A stretch of 64,000 bases of DNA from Entonaema liquescens (taxonomy: Eukaryota; Ascomycota; Sordariomycetes; Xylariales; Xylariaceae): NCBI GenBank assembly GCA_902805475.1, contig CADCSX010000011.1, positions 186,001 through 250,000 of the forward strand. Reading direction: 5' to 3'. Below, piece after piece: positions 45,447-58,400 of the stretch. The stretch's first letter is position 1, and each line of letters starts with the position of its first letter. The notes beneath the pieces were generated by a model. The model did no database searches. It saw only the letters and a list, made by a program, of their open reading frames with translations, and was not told where the DNA came from. A program made the position numbers and the translations under genes.

Positions 45447-47156
45447 ATGTGCCAACTGGAGCACTGGCTTTGCTGCATATGCGAGGACGCATACGTTGCG
45501 GTCAACTTCTTCTGTGAGAATGTGCCCCCTGAGGCACCGGCCTGCCCAGCCACGACGCGTCATGAGCGACACATCGCAGCACGATACTGCTATTACTGCT
45601 CCAATCAAGATCATCTCGGTCTCCCTGTAGTGCCGCTAACTGCGGGATTTCAGGAGAGTGTCTCGAGTCTGGAGGGAATGCTCCGTATAGCCGCACGGAG
45701 CGACCGAGAGAATGTCGTCCTTTCGGTATTTAGCGAATGGCTGATGGGTTTCCGTGGTCCGGTGAAAGTACACCCTTACCCTCCCCAACACCCGGCACTG
45801 TCTAGCAGTTCCACTAGAGATCACTTCACGCGATACCTGTCACCACCACGGCTGGTCCCTTTCTTTCGCAAGACCTCGTCCGAGCTATACCCCTTTCATC
45901 CACCCAGCGACCAGGCCAAAGACGAGACAGCCAACCTATGTCTCCAATCTCTCGCAGGGTTACCGAAGCAGTCCCGGCCTGCCGACTATTTCAAGTGCGA
46001 AACTAGCAAAGGAGCCCGTCGCAGAGAGAATAGATTAAATCGGATGATGTCTACAGAAATTGACCAGCAGAATTCATCATCTTCTCGGCCAAATCCATCA
46101 CCAGCATCACCAGAAGATGTTTCGCATGCTTCTTTGGGCGGTGCCACGTTAGACGCCCCTACGCCCAACCAAGGGCACTTTTCGCTATCCGCTACTCTTG
46201 AGAATCCCCCCAGTGCCAGTGTCCCGAAGGAGGGATCTAGCAAGGACCTCAAAAACAAACAAATCCCAACCCCCCTGAATCCTACTTCGGCCTGCATTAG
46301 TGACATGGAATCTGTCGCCAACGGGGCAAACTGCATTGGGAAGTCTGTTGCTACGAATCGTCCCCCTATAGTTTTCGGTTCCTTCATTCCCTTGCCAACA
46401 ATAAATGTCGATACCTCCAAGAGCAACCGAATAGGGAAAACAGAGAGTGGAAAATTGTGTGAAACTAAGAGACCTGCCCATATGCCCGCTAGCATCCCGG
46501 TTACTTCTTACATTCCGACGCCAATTACTGTCCCGATCGTGAGCTCGATTGCAGTCTCATCTGAAGCTGCGAGTTCAGCACAGGCGAATGGTAACCTTCA
46601 ACCTGGCGTAGCCGCCCGTACGAAGATCACGGTTAAGGCCAACGGAGTGGAACATCCTAACCCTGAAGACGCCGTGGCCGCCTTGAACCTAGAGAAACAG
46701 AAGAAAGTGGACCAAGAGAAGGAACCAGAGCTCCATAAGGCACAGAACAAGCCCTCCCTTCACAGCCAGGAAACCGCTGTAGGCACTTCGTCCCAGGCCG
46801 TCACTCCTAGTCCGGAACACCATCCCGTTAATCATATCAAGAGTCAGGACGAACCGACTCCCAAGAACGCCACCCAGGGGGAGAGGAGTCCACGTGGGAA
46901 GAGAAGGGGGCGGAGACAAAGACTGAAGGCAAGACTAGAGAAAGAGCAGCAGAAGCAGGAACAGGAGTTGGAGCTAGAGCCTAAACCAAAGCCCCAGCTA
47001 GAATCCAAATCGGAATCTAAGCCGGGGTCAGAATTAGAACAAAGGCCAGAGCAGGTGCCAGAATACCATCAGTTCCGAGTACCAGCCCTATCCTATCGAG
47101 ATGCTTTCGTTAAAAGCAGTTCCGGAATCAAACCCTTGCCAAGCTCATCTCCTTAA
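45447..47156 (+). CDS. Hypothetical low-complexity protein with N-terminal Cys cluster
   Basis: A single open exon encodes 569 aa. I do not recognise the family. The first roughly 55 residues hold Cys pairs (WLCCICEDAY, FFCENVPPEAPAC, YCYYCSNQDH), compatible with a small zinc-binding module of a kind seen in fungal hypothetical proteins. The rest is predicted disordered: Ser/Pro-rich with poly-Ser runs, then a basic stretch (RSPRGKRRGRRQRLKARLEK), then an acidic/Lys/Gln/Pro repeat region (EQELELEPKPKPQLE) with imperfect KSES repeats. There is no signal peptide or membrane segment. Codon structure is open throughout, and the ATG has a reasonable context (CAAGATG). It stands alone in a gene-poor stretch. 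Confidence 0.7.
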   Translation: MCQLEHWLCCICEDAYVAVNFFCENVPPEAPACPATTRHERHIAARYCYYCSNQDHLGLPVVPLTAGFQESVSSLEGMLRIAARSDRENVVLSVFSEWLMGFRGPVKVHPYPPQHPALSSSSTRDHFTRYLSPPRLVPFFRKTSSELYPFHPPSDQAKDETANLCLQSLAGLPKQSRPADYFKCETSKGARRRENRLNRMMSTEIDQQNSSSSRPNPSPASPEDVSHASLGGATLDAPTPNQGHFSLSATLENPPSASVPKEGSSKDLKNKQIPTPLNPTSACISDMESVANGANCIGKSVATNRPPIVFGSFIPLPTINVDTSKSNRIGKTESGKLCETKRPAHMPASIPVTSYIPTPITVPIVSSIAVSSEAASSAQANGNLQPGVAARTKITVKANGVEHPNPEDAVAALNLEKQKKVDQEKEPELHKAQNKPSLHSQETAVGTSSQAVTPSPEHHPVNHIKSQDEPTPKNATQGERSPRGKRRGRRQRLKARLEKEQQKQEQELELEPKPKPQLESKSESKPGSELEQRPEQVPEYHQFRVPALSYRDAFVKSSSGIKPLPSSSP

Positions 47157-50100
47157 CTGGACTTTCTCCCGTCCCGATACATCACAGAGAAGAGGCCAGA
47201 TCAGCACATCCAGTACACATGCTGAACATCTCTGAAAATATAATTCAGTCTAGACCCTGGACTCTTATCTCCGGGGTAAGTGGGTTCGGTATATCTTTAC
47301 ACTATATATGATACGATCTTTTCTTGCGTTGTTTGCAAGGCATATGCGTCTCAGGCCATTTCATAGGGCGTTGTGGGGCGTCGGATCATTTTACACAGGG
47401 ATTTTTTTGAGTCTCGACTTGGTGGTTTGTTACCGCACCCAGATTTCCGAAAAGGAGGTGAGCGCAGGTGGAGGGTTTGCTCCGAGCGTGCTACTTTTGT
47501 TATATGCTTATGGCCAAATACGGTACTAAAAGAGACGGGAGAGCAAGAGACTCAGACAAGACGGGATAAGATAGAGCCGTCCAAGTGGAGAGGGTAGTTA
47601 TTCCAATGAGGCCATTTCGTCCATGTCGCTATACGCTATAGGATTACCGATCACTAAGATGGTCAAGGAAATATAATTATCCGTTTTATATATGCTATAT
47701 CGTCTTCACCTACCTGCTTAGTCGCACATCTTGCCAAGAGCGTAATTGCTTACGTTGCCTCAGTCGAAGACTTTACCGAGGCGTCACAAATCAAGCCGTC
47801 ATAGATTCGGAAATTTTACTGGATAGCACTTCAGCAGTTTACCTAGAGTAGAAAGAGACCATCATGACTTGTCTTGTTTTATCTTTAGTAGGAGACCTCT
47901 GCATGTCCTAGCCTCGTAGCTCGAAGACGAGACTGACGCGTCGCAAGCGTTAAACAAGGACTTTGCCACAGAACTATATAATATGCAAGACTCCAAACGG
48001 AATAGTTGCCGAATGCGCCACCTGAGTGGTTCTCGAGATAGAGGCGAATATAACACGTGTAGTGAAATTACGTTTCATTCCGAATGCCTCTATTTGTACC
48101 CTAGTATTAGGCACCTGTCAAAACATCAGGTAGTCAGACTAAGGTAGGGCTGGATCATTTGTAGGCAGGTGAGACATGTGGGTTAGTCTGTGAAACGGGT
48201 AGCGCAACGACGTCCCGGCGGTCGACAGAGACCGATGGTCATGTTATGACTGTTATGACTACTCCGAGTGCCGGACTACCACAACGAATAATTGACCTGA
48301 TCCAGGGATGCAACATACGTGCGTCGCACAGAGGGTGGCTGACAGAATAGGGGGAAAATATTCGTATCCGCATTGCCTCCTGATTAATACTGCATCGGAT
48401 TTCTAGGAATCTCCATGATGATCTAGTATATTCGTGTCTAACCTCGCAAGATGTCGTTGTAAAGTGGCAAAAAGGAAGACGCCGAAGTTTAAACCCAAAA
48501 AAAACCAAAAAGCCAAAAAAGCCAAGGATGAAGTCGGAATTGAGCCGACTAGTTGGATCATGTGATAAATGCGGTAATTCCAGCCACAACCACAGCCACA
48601 TTATGGCTTATGACCTGGCTATGCAGTAAGAATAGAAGGTCATGGTTGGTGCGAGAAGAGTGGCGAATCTTCCAAGGTTCCCGAGTCCTTCTTATCGACG
48701 ACGCCAGCGGCGGATTCCCGGGCCCAGGCCTGTTCCGAGCGGAAAACTGGAATATTGAACAAAGAAAAAAAAAACATGAGGCTATTGTCAGCTCGGGCTC
48801 GCCTAGTTACCTAACATATAGGTAATTCCATAAAGGGTTATGATCGTCTCTGATGTTCTAGGTATTGCCGTGTTAATTGACGAACCAAACGCGACATGCG
48901 CTATGCGCTATGCGATGTGCGATGTGCGATATGCGATACACGGCGGCGTTCCTTAGAATGATTGTTACTTTGCGCAGCCCAGCTCAACTCGAGAAGGCTC
49001 ATCGATATAGCTACCCAACGACATCAATATGTCACTATGACCAAGCTGTAAACCTTGAGGGATGCTATCCGTGTTTAAGAGCCGCTGTGGCGAAAGGAAA
49101 TATACGTTGTTGCTCTAAGGTTTGCGGTGAGCTTAATTCGGCCCTTTCTAATGGTCGCAGTCTCTGGGTAAGCTAGTCATAGCTCCCAGCTCAATATCAG
49201 CTTAAGCTCGGCTCCTCAAGGCTCGCGGCTTAGTGATCTCCTAAATCTCCTAGAGCGTAATAAGTCGATCCTAGATCGAACGCGGCCGTCGACTACCAAT
49301 GGTGTATCAAGGAGTCTCATCCGACCCCTAAGGCGTTAGTATGTGGGACCCTCCACACCTTTTCACCGACACGGGGTCTAAGATGCCGGTCCGCCTACTA
49401 GACGCGATCTTACTTGGAATATCTATTTATTAACCGAGCCCACTAAGTAGGGGGCGTAAGGAAGGACAAGAAGTAATGACGAGGAGTAATGACGGAAGAT
49501 ATAGCTAATATTGGCCAAAAGCTAGAAGGTCGCAACGCATACGATGTCGTATTGGGATGAAACAAATCTCGATGACTGGTAAGAACCTGCGTACTGATGA
49601 ATCAGGATCGGCAAGCAACAAATTATCTGGACGAATTCAAGGGTTGAAGATATTCACGAAAACGAAGAGATTTGCGTTTCTAAAGAGGGGAAAGGGAGCG
49701 AGCTATTAGTGGACAGCATTTCGATATTTGTTGTCTACCTGTCTATCCGAGCGGGTGAAATGCTCCTAGCTTGGCATTCGCGCCGACCGCTTCGAGCCGC
49801 TATTCGGTTAGTAGTAGCCCCGGCGGTTTGGATACAGCGGAGCGCGGGACACAAGTCTCTACGGTTGCACTCAGCGGGACGGTTGGGCATGAAGCTTACT
49901 CCTTAGGTTTCAGGTCGAGATGGTAGCTAGAGAAAGAAACACCTAGTGTGGATAATGGAAATTACACACATGCAGAGTGCACATGTATGCTTCTAATGCG
50001 GATCGTGGGGATCGTGTGGGAACATCCCGAGAGGCCAAGATGCATAGATGCAGAAGTGGGGGATTTGATCGTTCTCGAAACGCTCGTCCCTCCTTTCCTC

Positions 50101-51383
50101 ACCACTGCCTATTTCCCAGATGAGAGGGTCTCAGAGTAAACAGCTTGATTATCAATAATGCGGCAAGCTTATTTGCATCACAGGCGCCACCGTGTCGGTA
50201 CTGGCAGGCCAGATAAAATGTCTTAAGGTGGTTGCAGGGTACTGACCGTTCGCCTATCCGGGAACACTATTAAGCCTGTGTGGCACGGTATCCGCGTCTA
50301 GCAGAGCCCTCTAATTAACGGTGACGAGCCTGTAAGGCTGTACTTGCATCCTTCTGCTGATCGTCGCTAGATTACTAGCGACAGCAGATAAGCGTTATGG
50401 ATTCGGTGCTCTCCAAGCCGTGCTCTCGCTTGACAGGAATAAACAATCAGGAGATTTAACGTTAACCACGGAATTTCCTCTCGAGGATTTCCCGAGCAGC
50501 AGCTTATTCCGATTCAATCTCGGTCATGTAGAAAGGAAGATCGGTCGAATTGATCTAGAATCCGCGAGCAATCACCTGACAGCGGTCGAAGCCCGAGGAG
50601 AAAAAGTGCTGTCGCTGGGACCACTAAGAAGGTAAGCGTCGCAGATCCATATTGGCCTATCACATGCGACACGGAGTATTTGCTCCGGCTCACTACTGAG
50701 CAGTTAGTATGCCCCGGTTTAGCTGTCTGCTGGATTAGACAAGCACAAAAAATTAGGAAGGGCAGGCAGGTAGTAAACATGAAATGCTAGAGTAAACAGA
50801 AATGATAATTCCTCTTCTTGTACAATTTTCGGGGTTGTCAGTTACGTATTGCAATTGCCACAGGGGTTTCATCAGTGGTCAAATGTGCTTTTTTTGGTTC
50901 GGTGGTGGCGATTCTGGAAGTCGTATTACAATACTCTTATAGGCATTTGTGTCCTATTTCTGTACTCGAAAGCCACACCAAAAATTAATGAGCCACGTTT
51001 ATACGGATGGTATGCCAAATCAACAGTTGTCGTCGAGACTTCCGTCCTTCCAGGGACGATCCATATTCCGGTGTTCTTTGCAATTCAGGGCAAAGACCCA
51101 GCCTTTAACTTTAATGTGTACTGAGCACACCGCAGAGTGCCCTGTCTGCGGGAAGCAATATCTCGTATATGTCGAGTTCTGCAAAGACTATCATCCTCCA
51201 CTGCTACGGTGTCCTAGGGGAGTAGTTGAGCAGAACGAAGATATGCAGGAAGGAAGATGCCCCAGTCCAGTTTGCCCTTACAGTCGCACCGGCGGTTGCA
51301 GTGTCAGTTGACACAGTGGATGTGCTCCTTCAACAAGCCGATATTTACAGCTTGGAAGAGCACCCTGGTTCGAATTTTTGCAA
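47157..51383. other. Gene desert of about 4.2 kb
   Basis: Many short open frames occur on both strands, but I cannot connect any into a gene or recognise a domain. The 7-bp tandem repeat at 48896-48937 lies here. Decayed transposon sequence is possible but not shown. Confidence 0.5.
48896..48937 (+). repeat. 7-bp (RTGCGMT) tandem repeat, 6 copies
   Basis: Six contiguous 7-bp units: ATGCGCT twice, ATGCGAT, GTGCGAT twice, ATGCGAT. It is noncoding as far as I can see. Confidence 0.9.
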
Positions 51384-52685
51384 TTAGAGCTTCTCTCCTC
51401 CGGTACCGATCTCAACGATTTGGTCGACTCCTTGGTATTCTGGAACCTCGAAATCATATTTCTTGGCAATTGCTGGCGAGACAAAGCTGTGGGTAAGTCA
51501 GCCACGAGGCTTTCTCATACTACAAGAAATACTTACCGGCCGCCTACAAAATGGCGTCCTTTGAAGTGTTTGACCAATGGCTTGGGAGCTGTTAGACTGA
51601 TCAAGAAATCAGGGTTGAATTTACTCCCCAAGCCAGATTCAGGTGGTCCATTTTCGATATTCCAGGATGACGGTGCGTCAACAGAGGTCACGGGAAGCTT
51701 GGTGTCCTCTAAAGCTCGAATCACCGCAGGAAAGGGTTCACGAACTTCGCCCGAGAAGCTAAAACCTTGCTCATGGATGAGTCCGACATTCGAATCACGG
51801 CCATACTACTTACCGAAAACTGCATCTACAATGTGATCCGTTGACTTAATAGCCGCTGAGAAATCCTCCACGAATGGTACTTCAAGGTCTTCTAACTGTT
51901 TGGCAAGTCGCTAGACCGGTGTCAAGATTAGTATCCCGGACGTTGGGTTAGGTTAAATCGTCTAAGCAGAATGGTAGACGGGTATATCAACACGGGGGGC
52001 TATGATCAGGGACTAATATAGATAGGTCTAGGGTATAGGGGCAATTATGAGGTAGAAAGGATAGAAATGCGGCTAAGAGTTGTTGTACGGTAGCAAAGGC
52101 TGAGGTAGGGAAAAATAGAGGACAGGGAGGGTTGACTGCGGGGTGTTGTCGTGGCAGTGGGCGGTGTTGGAGACAGCACAGGATGTAGCACAGGATGTAT
52201 GTCATACCTGATAGAGCTCATTTTTGCTTCGTTTTGGATAGTAGATAGCCGGCTGATACCCATAGTGACTAAGATGACGAGCTGCAACAAGCCCGTCACC
52301 ACCTTTGACGTATTAGATATCATAATAAAGATAAGCTCCTTAGAGCTACTCACCATTATTACCAGGGCCGCAAGCTACGAGCACCCTGTTGCCTCTACTT
52401 GGAGGATGGACTCGATATACTGAAGAAGGGCTATTAGCCAGCCATCGATGAGTAACCGGCTAGCTTAAAAAGCGCGTACCAACTTGCGAGACTGATAATC
52501 CGGCCAGCTCCATAAGCTGATCGATCGAAAAAGCTCCAGTGCTCATAAGCTCTTTATCTAGAGCTGCTGCTGCCTTAGCCGATAAGGTCTATGACAATGT
52601 AAGTCAATTTGTTAGACACGATATAGTAACACGTATAACTAGTGTAGGTACCTATGCAACTAGGTAGACTTACCTTGATTGCCAT
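51384..52685 (-). CDS. NNR1: NAD(P)H-hydrate epimerase (YjeF-N domain, Nnr1-like)
   Basis: Seven exons (52685-52674, 52588-52480, 52419-52354, 52302-52208, 51910-51814, 51765-51537, 51486-51384) give 236 aa, and all phases close. Joined sequence: MAIK, TLSAKAAAALDKELMSTGAF, SIDQLMELAGLSVSQV, RVLVACGPGNNGGDGLVAAR, then KNELYQRLAKQLEDL, FGFSFSGEVREPFP, LPVTSVDAPSSWNIENGPP and the end VPEYQGVDQIVEIGTG. The NNGGDG loop and the SVDAPSSW segment are the signature of the epimerase that converts R-NAD(P)HX to the S form so the dehydratase can repair it. The first exon codes only four residues. No targeting peptide is evident. No defects. Confidence 0.93.
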
Positions 52686-53055
52686 GGCTATTGAAAATTA
52701 GTATTTGGTTGGGCAAGGAATTTGAAGGGAAAAGAAATTTCAGAAAAAAAAAAGAAACTTGGGAAGCTATTCGAGGAAGTACGACTTTACGAATTTAGGG
52801 ATTTAGCTGATCGACTGACATCACTGGGGGGAGCTGCGTCCTTAATTGGCTTCAATTGGTATAAGTGCCATACAAATACATGACTAAGCAAGGACCTCAC
52901 TCCGATTGGTGAGGGCGGAGAAAACAGGCTCCAGATCCGTCAAAATTATTGAATGGAGGACTTGGGGGTACCTTCAATCGCGCGCGCGACAACCAAATTC
53001 AATATAATAATCCTTGTCCGCCTACAAATTGCAAAAATCGACATTTGTGATCAAG
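52686..53055. other. Divergent promoter NNR1 / bS16m
   Basis: About 370 bp shared upstream region of two divergent genes. A CGCGCGCG run lies at about 52979-52988. Nothing else recognised. Confidence 0.55.
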
Positions 53056-53548
53056 ATGGTGGTAAAGATTCGGCTTGCGCGTTTCGGGCGCAAGAACTCA
53101 CCTTTCTACAATATAGTCGTCGCACATGCCAGGTTGGTTCCTTTTCCATGAAATACTAAATTAAATATCAAGCTATCAAGCTAATTACTCCATCGAGATA
53201 GAACGGCAAGAAACAGTAGGCCACTCGAGGTCATTGGCACATACGACCCGATACCAAAACCCGACCCATACGACGACTCGGGACGATTACACAAAGACAT
53301 CAAACTGGACACGATAAGAGCCAAGTATTGGATTGGTGTTGGTGCACAACCCACCGATACTGTTTGGAGGTTATTATCAATGGTAGGAGAAGAGTTTTCT
53401 TCGATTTTACCGCTACTTGCATGCTGACTTAGGTACTTTCCAGCTGGGTATCATGGAGCCAAAGTATCGAAATACCGAGCCTCGGACTCCACCTCCAATG
53501 CCGCGAGAGCTTCAAGGCCGTTCAAAGCCCCAAGATGCAACCAATTAG
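53056..53548 (+). CDS. MRPS16: Mitochondrial ribosomal protein bS16m
   Basis: Three exons (53056-53132, 53202-53382, 53444-53548) give 120 aa with phases 2 and 0 closing. Joined signatures: MVVKIRLARFGRKNSPFYNI, VVAHARTARNSRPLEVIGTY, DPIPKP, IKLDTIRAKYWIGVGAQPTD, TVWRLLSMLGIMEPKY. This is the S16 fold with its RLARFGRK start and YWIGVGAQPTDTV loop. It assembles into the small subunit of the mitochondrial ribosome. A C-terminal Pro-rich extension (PRTPPPMPRELQGRSKPQ) is typical of fungal versions. Length fits. No defects. Confidence 0.94.
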
Positions 53549-54303
53549 GCCTTGTTATATTCACAAATAGAAAGGGGTTCACGCTTCGGAAACCTCTATA
53601 GGATTGCAGCGTCGAGAAAGAGGGGCACGCGAACCCGATATGCGCGACCTCACCTCCTTCTCATGACGAGCCCTTGGATTTGGGATATGTCCACCAAAAC
53701 GGTTGCCCGACCCAGCATATATATATTATAAAAGCGGATGGACTCACTCTTCGATAAATATTCGAAGATTATATGACTGTCACCATCTTAGGCATTACGT
53801 CCGCCAAGGCGACTGAAGCATACATGTATGATAAAATAGCAAAAAGATAAACCAATTATTTCTCTTCCTGATGTGACTTATAAAATCTAAGTTAAACATG
53901 GAATAGCATCTATAAGATATTAAGATATTGTATACACAAACAGTCCGTTTCCTCGCTTTCCAACTAACCATCGCGGTCAGATCCTCCTCTAGTTTAAATT
54001 TCGTGTCCGGCCGAGAAGGGGGTTATTACACAAGGAACCTAGACAAGTACTTAGCAAATAGTTCACCCTTGAAATGTAGTCGATCCTGAACCCTACATGT
54101 ATTTTAAACGGATATTCATCGTCAATTCTAACCGCACACCCAATTGGTACGGGCGAATGGGAAAGCCGCTCGAATGTTGTGATGATATACAGATTTCATT
54201 ATGCGACTCGGTAGCTATGCTGAAAACTCGAAGTAGCCACCGTATGCACTGATTTTACAAGACAATCCCCGTCGAATATTATTCAGCTTTTCTTGCCTAC
54301 CTT
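53549..54303. other. Intergenic, convergent 3' ends
   Basis: About 755 bp between bS16m and the PNPOx-like gene. No gene or repeat supported. Confidence 0.5.
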
Positions 54304-55150
54304 TCACAGACCAGCTCCCCCACCATTGACAGTAGGCGCCGGGTTTGCATCCGGAACCAAAACCCAGTCTTTCACACTGCCCTTCCAATCACTAGTCCGT
54401 ATATCCTTGACATGCACGAGTATAACGCGCACCTCCTCGCCCGCCACAAAGCACTCCCGACCACCGTCCTCCTGGCCTCCCGGCGTCAGCCCACCTGCGG
54501 CGTTGAACGCGACGCCGCCCTCGGAGTCGAAGGTGTTGTTCTCGAGATGCTGGCTGCGATAGAACTCCTCCTCGGCCGACCCGCGGGCCACGAGCTCCGC
54601 CGTTCCGTTGATCGTTGCGCTGATGCTGGATATCGCGCTCGTGTTGAGGTTCAGGAGTAGCGACGCTAGGCTCGATCTGCTCTCTGGGCCGGGGGAGCCG
54701 CCGGACATCCGTCGGCCTTGGGTAGGCGGTCTATGTGAGACCCCTGTGAGCTATTAGTCGCCATGCTATACGCTTTCCTGTTAATGGCAGTTGCTTACAG
54801 TCATGAACTAGTAAGGAGACGTTAGGGTTAACCACTAGGTTGTTGGTCTTCTTGGACGAGGGATTCGTGGTCATGACGATAACCGGCGAGGAGGAATATT
54901 GCGAGGAGGGAATGTAGGTATAATTCATTAGCGACACATGCGGTTGGTTATCGGTACATGTTGCCAGGTGAAGCTATACCGGGATCCGGGGTTAGCGGCC
55001 GGGGGTCCAGACATGACGAACAAGGATTGGCGGGGAACTCACAAAGCGGGCATTTTCGAGGCATTGGACAACTTCCGGGGGTAGCGACGTAACCAATTGT
55101 TTATGCGTATCACCAGCCGATGCCTCGTGGTTGAGAGATATCTGATCCAT
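54304..55150 (-). CDS. PNPOx-like FMN-binding split-barrel protein
   Basis: Three exons (55150-55043, 54973-54799, 54743-54304) give 240 aa with phases 0 and 1 closing. N-terminal LVTSLPPEVVQCLENARF is joined to LHLATCTDNQPHVSLMNYTY, VIVMTTNPSSKKTNNLVVNP, NVSLLVHDWVSHRP. C-terminal segments are SSISATINGTAELVARGSAE and CFVAGEEVRVILVHVKDIRT. This matches the fungal pyridoxamine 5'-phosphate-oxidase-like family (yeast YPR172W/YLR456W type). Those proteins keep the FMN split barrel but have no proven PNP oxidase activity. I therefore do not claim a role in vitamin B6 synthesis. The gene start lies only about 180 bp from the left end of the inverted-repeat element. Confidence 0.85.
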
Positions 55151-55324
55151 CGCGTCGGTAATGTGGGTAGAAGATCTGGTCGCGTGAAGTGGTTTGACGA
55201 TGGAGGGGTTTAAAGTTGCGACCCTATCAGATCTTCCATGATGACGTGGGAGTTGGGGCTGAACCCCTGGAAATACTCCACTGAGGCTGGAGCTGGGAAG
55301 CTTGGGCCATAGCTTAAAGAACAG

Positions 55325-55333
55325 TAAAAGGAC
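55325..55333 (+). repeat. Target-site duplication, left copy
   Basis: TAAAAGGAC directly outside the left terminal inverted repeat. An identical 9-mer lies directly outside the right one. Confidence 0.8.
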
Positions 55334-55422
55334 CAGTAACCTTAAAATCAGAGGTAAATTTTAATAAAATCAAAACCCATCCATTTTTCACGTGAGGATA
55401 AGCCTTGGATAACCACTTATAC
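55334..55422 (+). repeat. Left terminal inverted repeat (89 bp)
   Basis: Begins CAGTAACCTTAAAATCAGAG and ends CCACTTATAC. It pairs with the right TIR along its full length; the differences seen are C/T or A/G only. Confidence 0.85.
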
Positions 55423-55439
55423 AGAAAGGCGTTAAAAAA

Positions 55440-58400
55440 GCTAGCGCACCCACTATCAACATTTACAAACACATTAAATTATAAAATAAAGTTTACATAA
55501 TATATTATAAAATATAAAAATAAATAAAAATTATTATAATAAATAACAATTAATTAATATTAATTTATTAAATTTTATAATATTTAAATTTTACATTTTT
55601 ATTAATATAATAAATAAAAAATTTAATATAAAATATTAAAAATTATAATATATTATTTAAATTCGTACGTTATTTATTTTAACTCCGTTTTATTATATTA
55701 ATTTATATAAATATTTATTTAAATTTTAACATATTATAAAAATTAACCCGGTTATATTATAATTTTAAAATATTATTTTTTTTATTTTAAAATTATTATT
55801 ATTATTTAATTTAATAATATTTATTTATTTTAATACGATTTAATATAAATTTAATAATATATTTTTAATATAATTTAAATTAATAATTTTTTTTAAATTT
55901 AATAAAATTATATTATTTATTAAAATATTATTATAATGTATATAATTTTTTATTAATTTAATATTTTCGGTTTTAAATCGTACGAATTTTTTAATAAATT
56001 TTTTAATTTAAAAAAAAACTTTTTATAAAAAAAACTTTTTATTATAATATGATTTATAATATTTATTTAATTTATACGAAAAAACTTTTATTATTTATTT
56101 CGAATTTATATATTAATAAAATTTTTACGTGCGTATAAACGTTAATATTAAAGTTAAAACTCGAAAAAAAAAATTTAATTTAAACGAACCGTATATTTAT
56201 TATTAATACGTGTGTAATTATTAAAGTAAATTATTAAAAAATAATTATAATAATAAATAACGGGGTTTACGTAAATATAATTATAAATATAAAATTATTA
56301 TATTATAAACGATAAAACGTATAAATTATTAAAATATAAAAAATTATTTATAATTATAAATTATAAATTAATAACGTTAATGTTAATTATTAATAAAAAT
56401 AACGAAATAATAACGATTTTAAAATCGTTATATTATAATTATTAAAAATTAAATTTTTAATTAATTATTAAATTATTAATTTTTTATTTAATAGTAATTT
56501 TAAATTTAAATAATTAAATTTTTATATCGTTTTTAATTTTAAAGTTAATTTTAATGATTTTTTTAATATAAACGAAATTAATAATTTATTATTTATAAAA
56601 ATTCGTTAATAAAATATTATTATTATAATTTAAAATATATTAAATATAAAATAAAAATTACGTTATAAATTATAAAAAAAATTTATTAATATTTAATTAT
56701 TATTTAAAAAATTAAAATGTTATTAAAAAATTTATAATATTGAATTTTATATTAATAAAAATTTAATAATTAAATAAATAACGTATTTATTTTAAATTTT
56801 TAAATGGTATTTAAATATGTAATTATATAATTTTAAAATTTTATTATTTAATAATACGTATAAAATATGTAAATAATTTTAAATTTATTTAATTTATTAT
56901 ATTATATATTAATTTTTTTTTATTAAATTAATTAATTTAATATGTTTTTATTAAATATAATAAAAATTATATTATTATATATATATTTTTACGTGGTTTT
57001 TAATTTTATTTTAAAAAAATTTAAAATTAATTTTATATAATAATTAAATTGTTTTAATAAATTATAAAAAATTTATTAAATATAAATATTTATTATAATA
57101 TTAAGTAATTTTTTAAAAATATTTAAAAAAAAATATAAATAAAATTTTTATAACGTTATAATAATTATATATATATAATATATAATGAAAAACGTAATTT
57201 ATTATATTAATAAAAAATAAATATATTTTATTATTATAACAATTGATAAATTATTTAAAATTAATAAAAAACGTTCGATTAATAATATAATTTTTAACGA
57301 AAATTAATTTAAATTAAATCCATTGTTTTATAAAAAGTTTATTAACGATGAAATTAATAAAAACTTCGAAAAAATTAATAATATATCGAAAATTAACAAA
57401 ATAATTTCAAATTTTAAAATTAAAAATCGATTTTTAAAATTTTAACGTTAAGTTTTTAATATTAAAAAATAATTTAATATTTAAAATAACTTTATGAAAA
57501 TTTAAAAAACCGTTATATATACCGATATTAAAGAAATTTTTTAAATTATTTAAATTTTATTAAAATAACGTTTTTAATATTAAATTTATAAATTAATTAA
57601 TTATTTATTTTTAATATTAAATAAATTTTATAATATTTAATAATAAATTTAATTAATTATAATATTTAAAAATTAAAATAAATTTTTTAATAATTTATTT
57701 TTTATTTAATTAAAAAAACGGTTAAAATGTTTTTTATTACGTAATAAATTTTTTTTTATTAAATTATTAATTATCGTTATTATATATTATATATATATTA
57801 AAAAACTTTTTATTTATTAATTATTTTATTTATAATTTTTATTAATTATTTATTTTAATATTATTTATTTTAACATTTTTAATATTATTAATTTATTATA
57901 TTTACAATATAAAATTATAAAATAATTATTATTAATCGAATTAAAATTATATATTACTATTTAAAACGTTATATTTAATATTATTATTATAATTTAAATA
58001 TATTATATAAATATATTTATAATATATATGTTAATTATAAAATTATTTATAAATTAAATTTATAAAAAATTAAATTTTAAAATTTTTTAAAATATTATAT
58101 TATAAATTTATTTCGTTATATATTATATTATATAATTTCCAAATTATTTAAATAAATTTAACGGTAATATAAATTTATTTATAAAAATTATTTTAATTAA
58201 TATAATAATAAAACTTTTTAATTAATTTATAAAAATTTATTTATAAAATAATAAAATTTATTTTATAAATATATTTTTTTTTAATTAATTTATGTTAATT
58301 ATAATAAATTAAATTTAAATAAAATTTAAATTTTTAAAATTACCGATTTTAAAAAATATTAATGGTTATATATTAATAACGTTTTAAATTTAATTAATTA

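Noticed and set aside
45986..46495. 169-codon minus frame opposite the low-complexity gene
   Set aside because: It has no domain, and the plus frame spans the full 569 codons with a good ATG.
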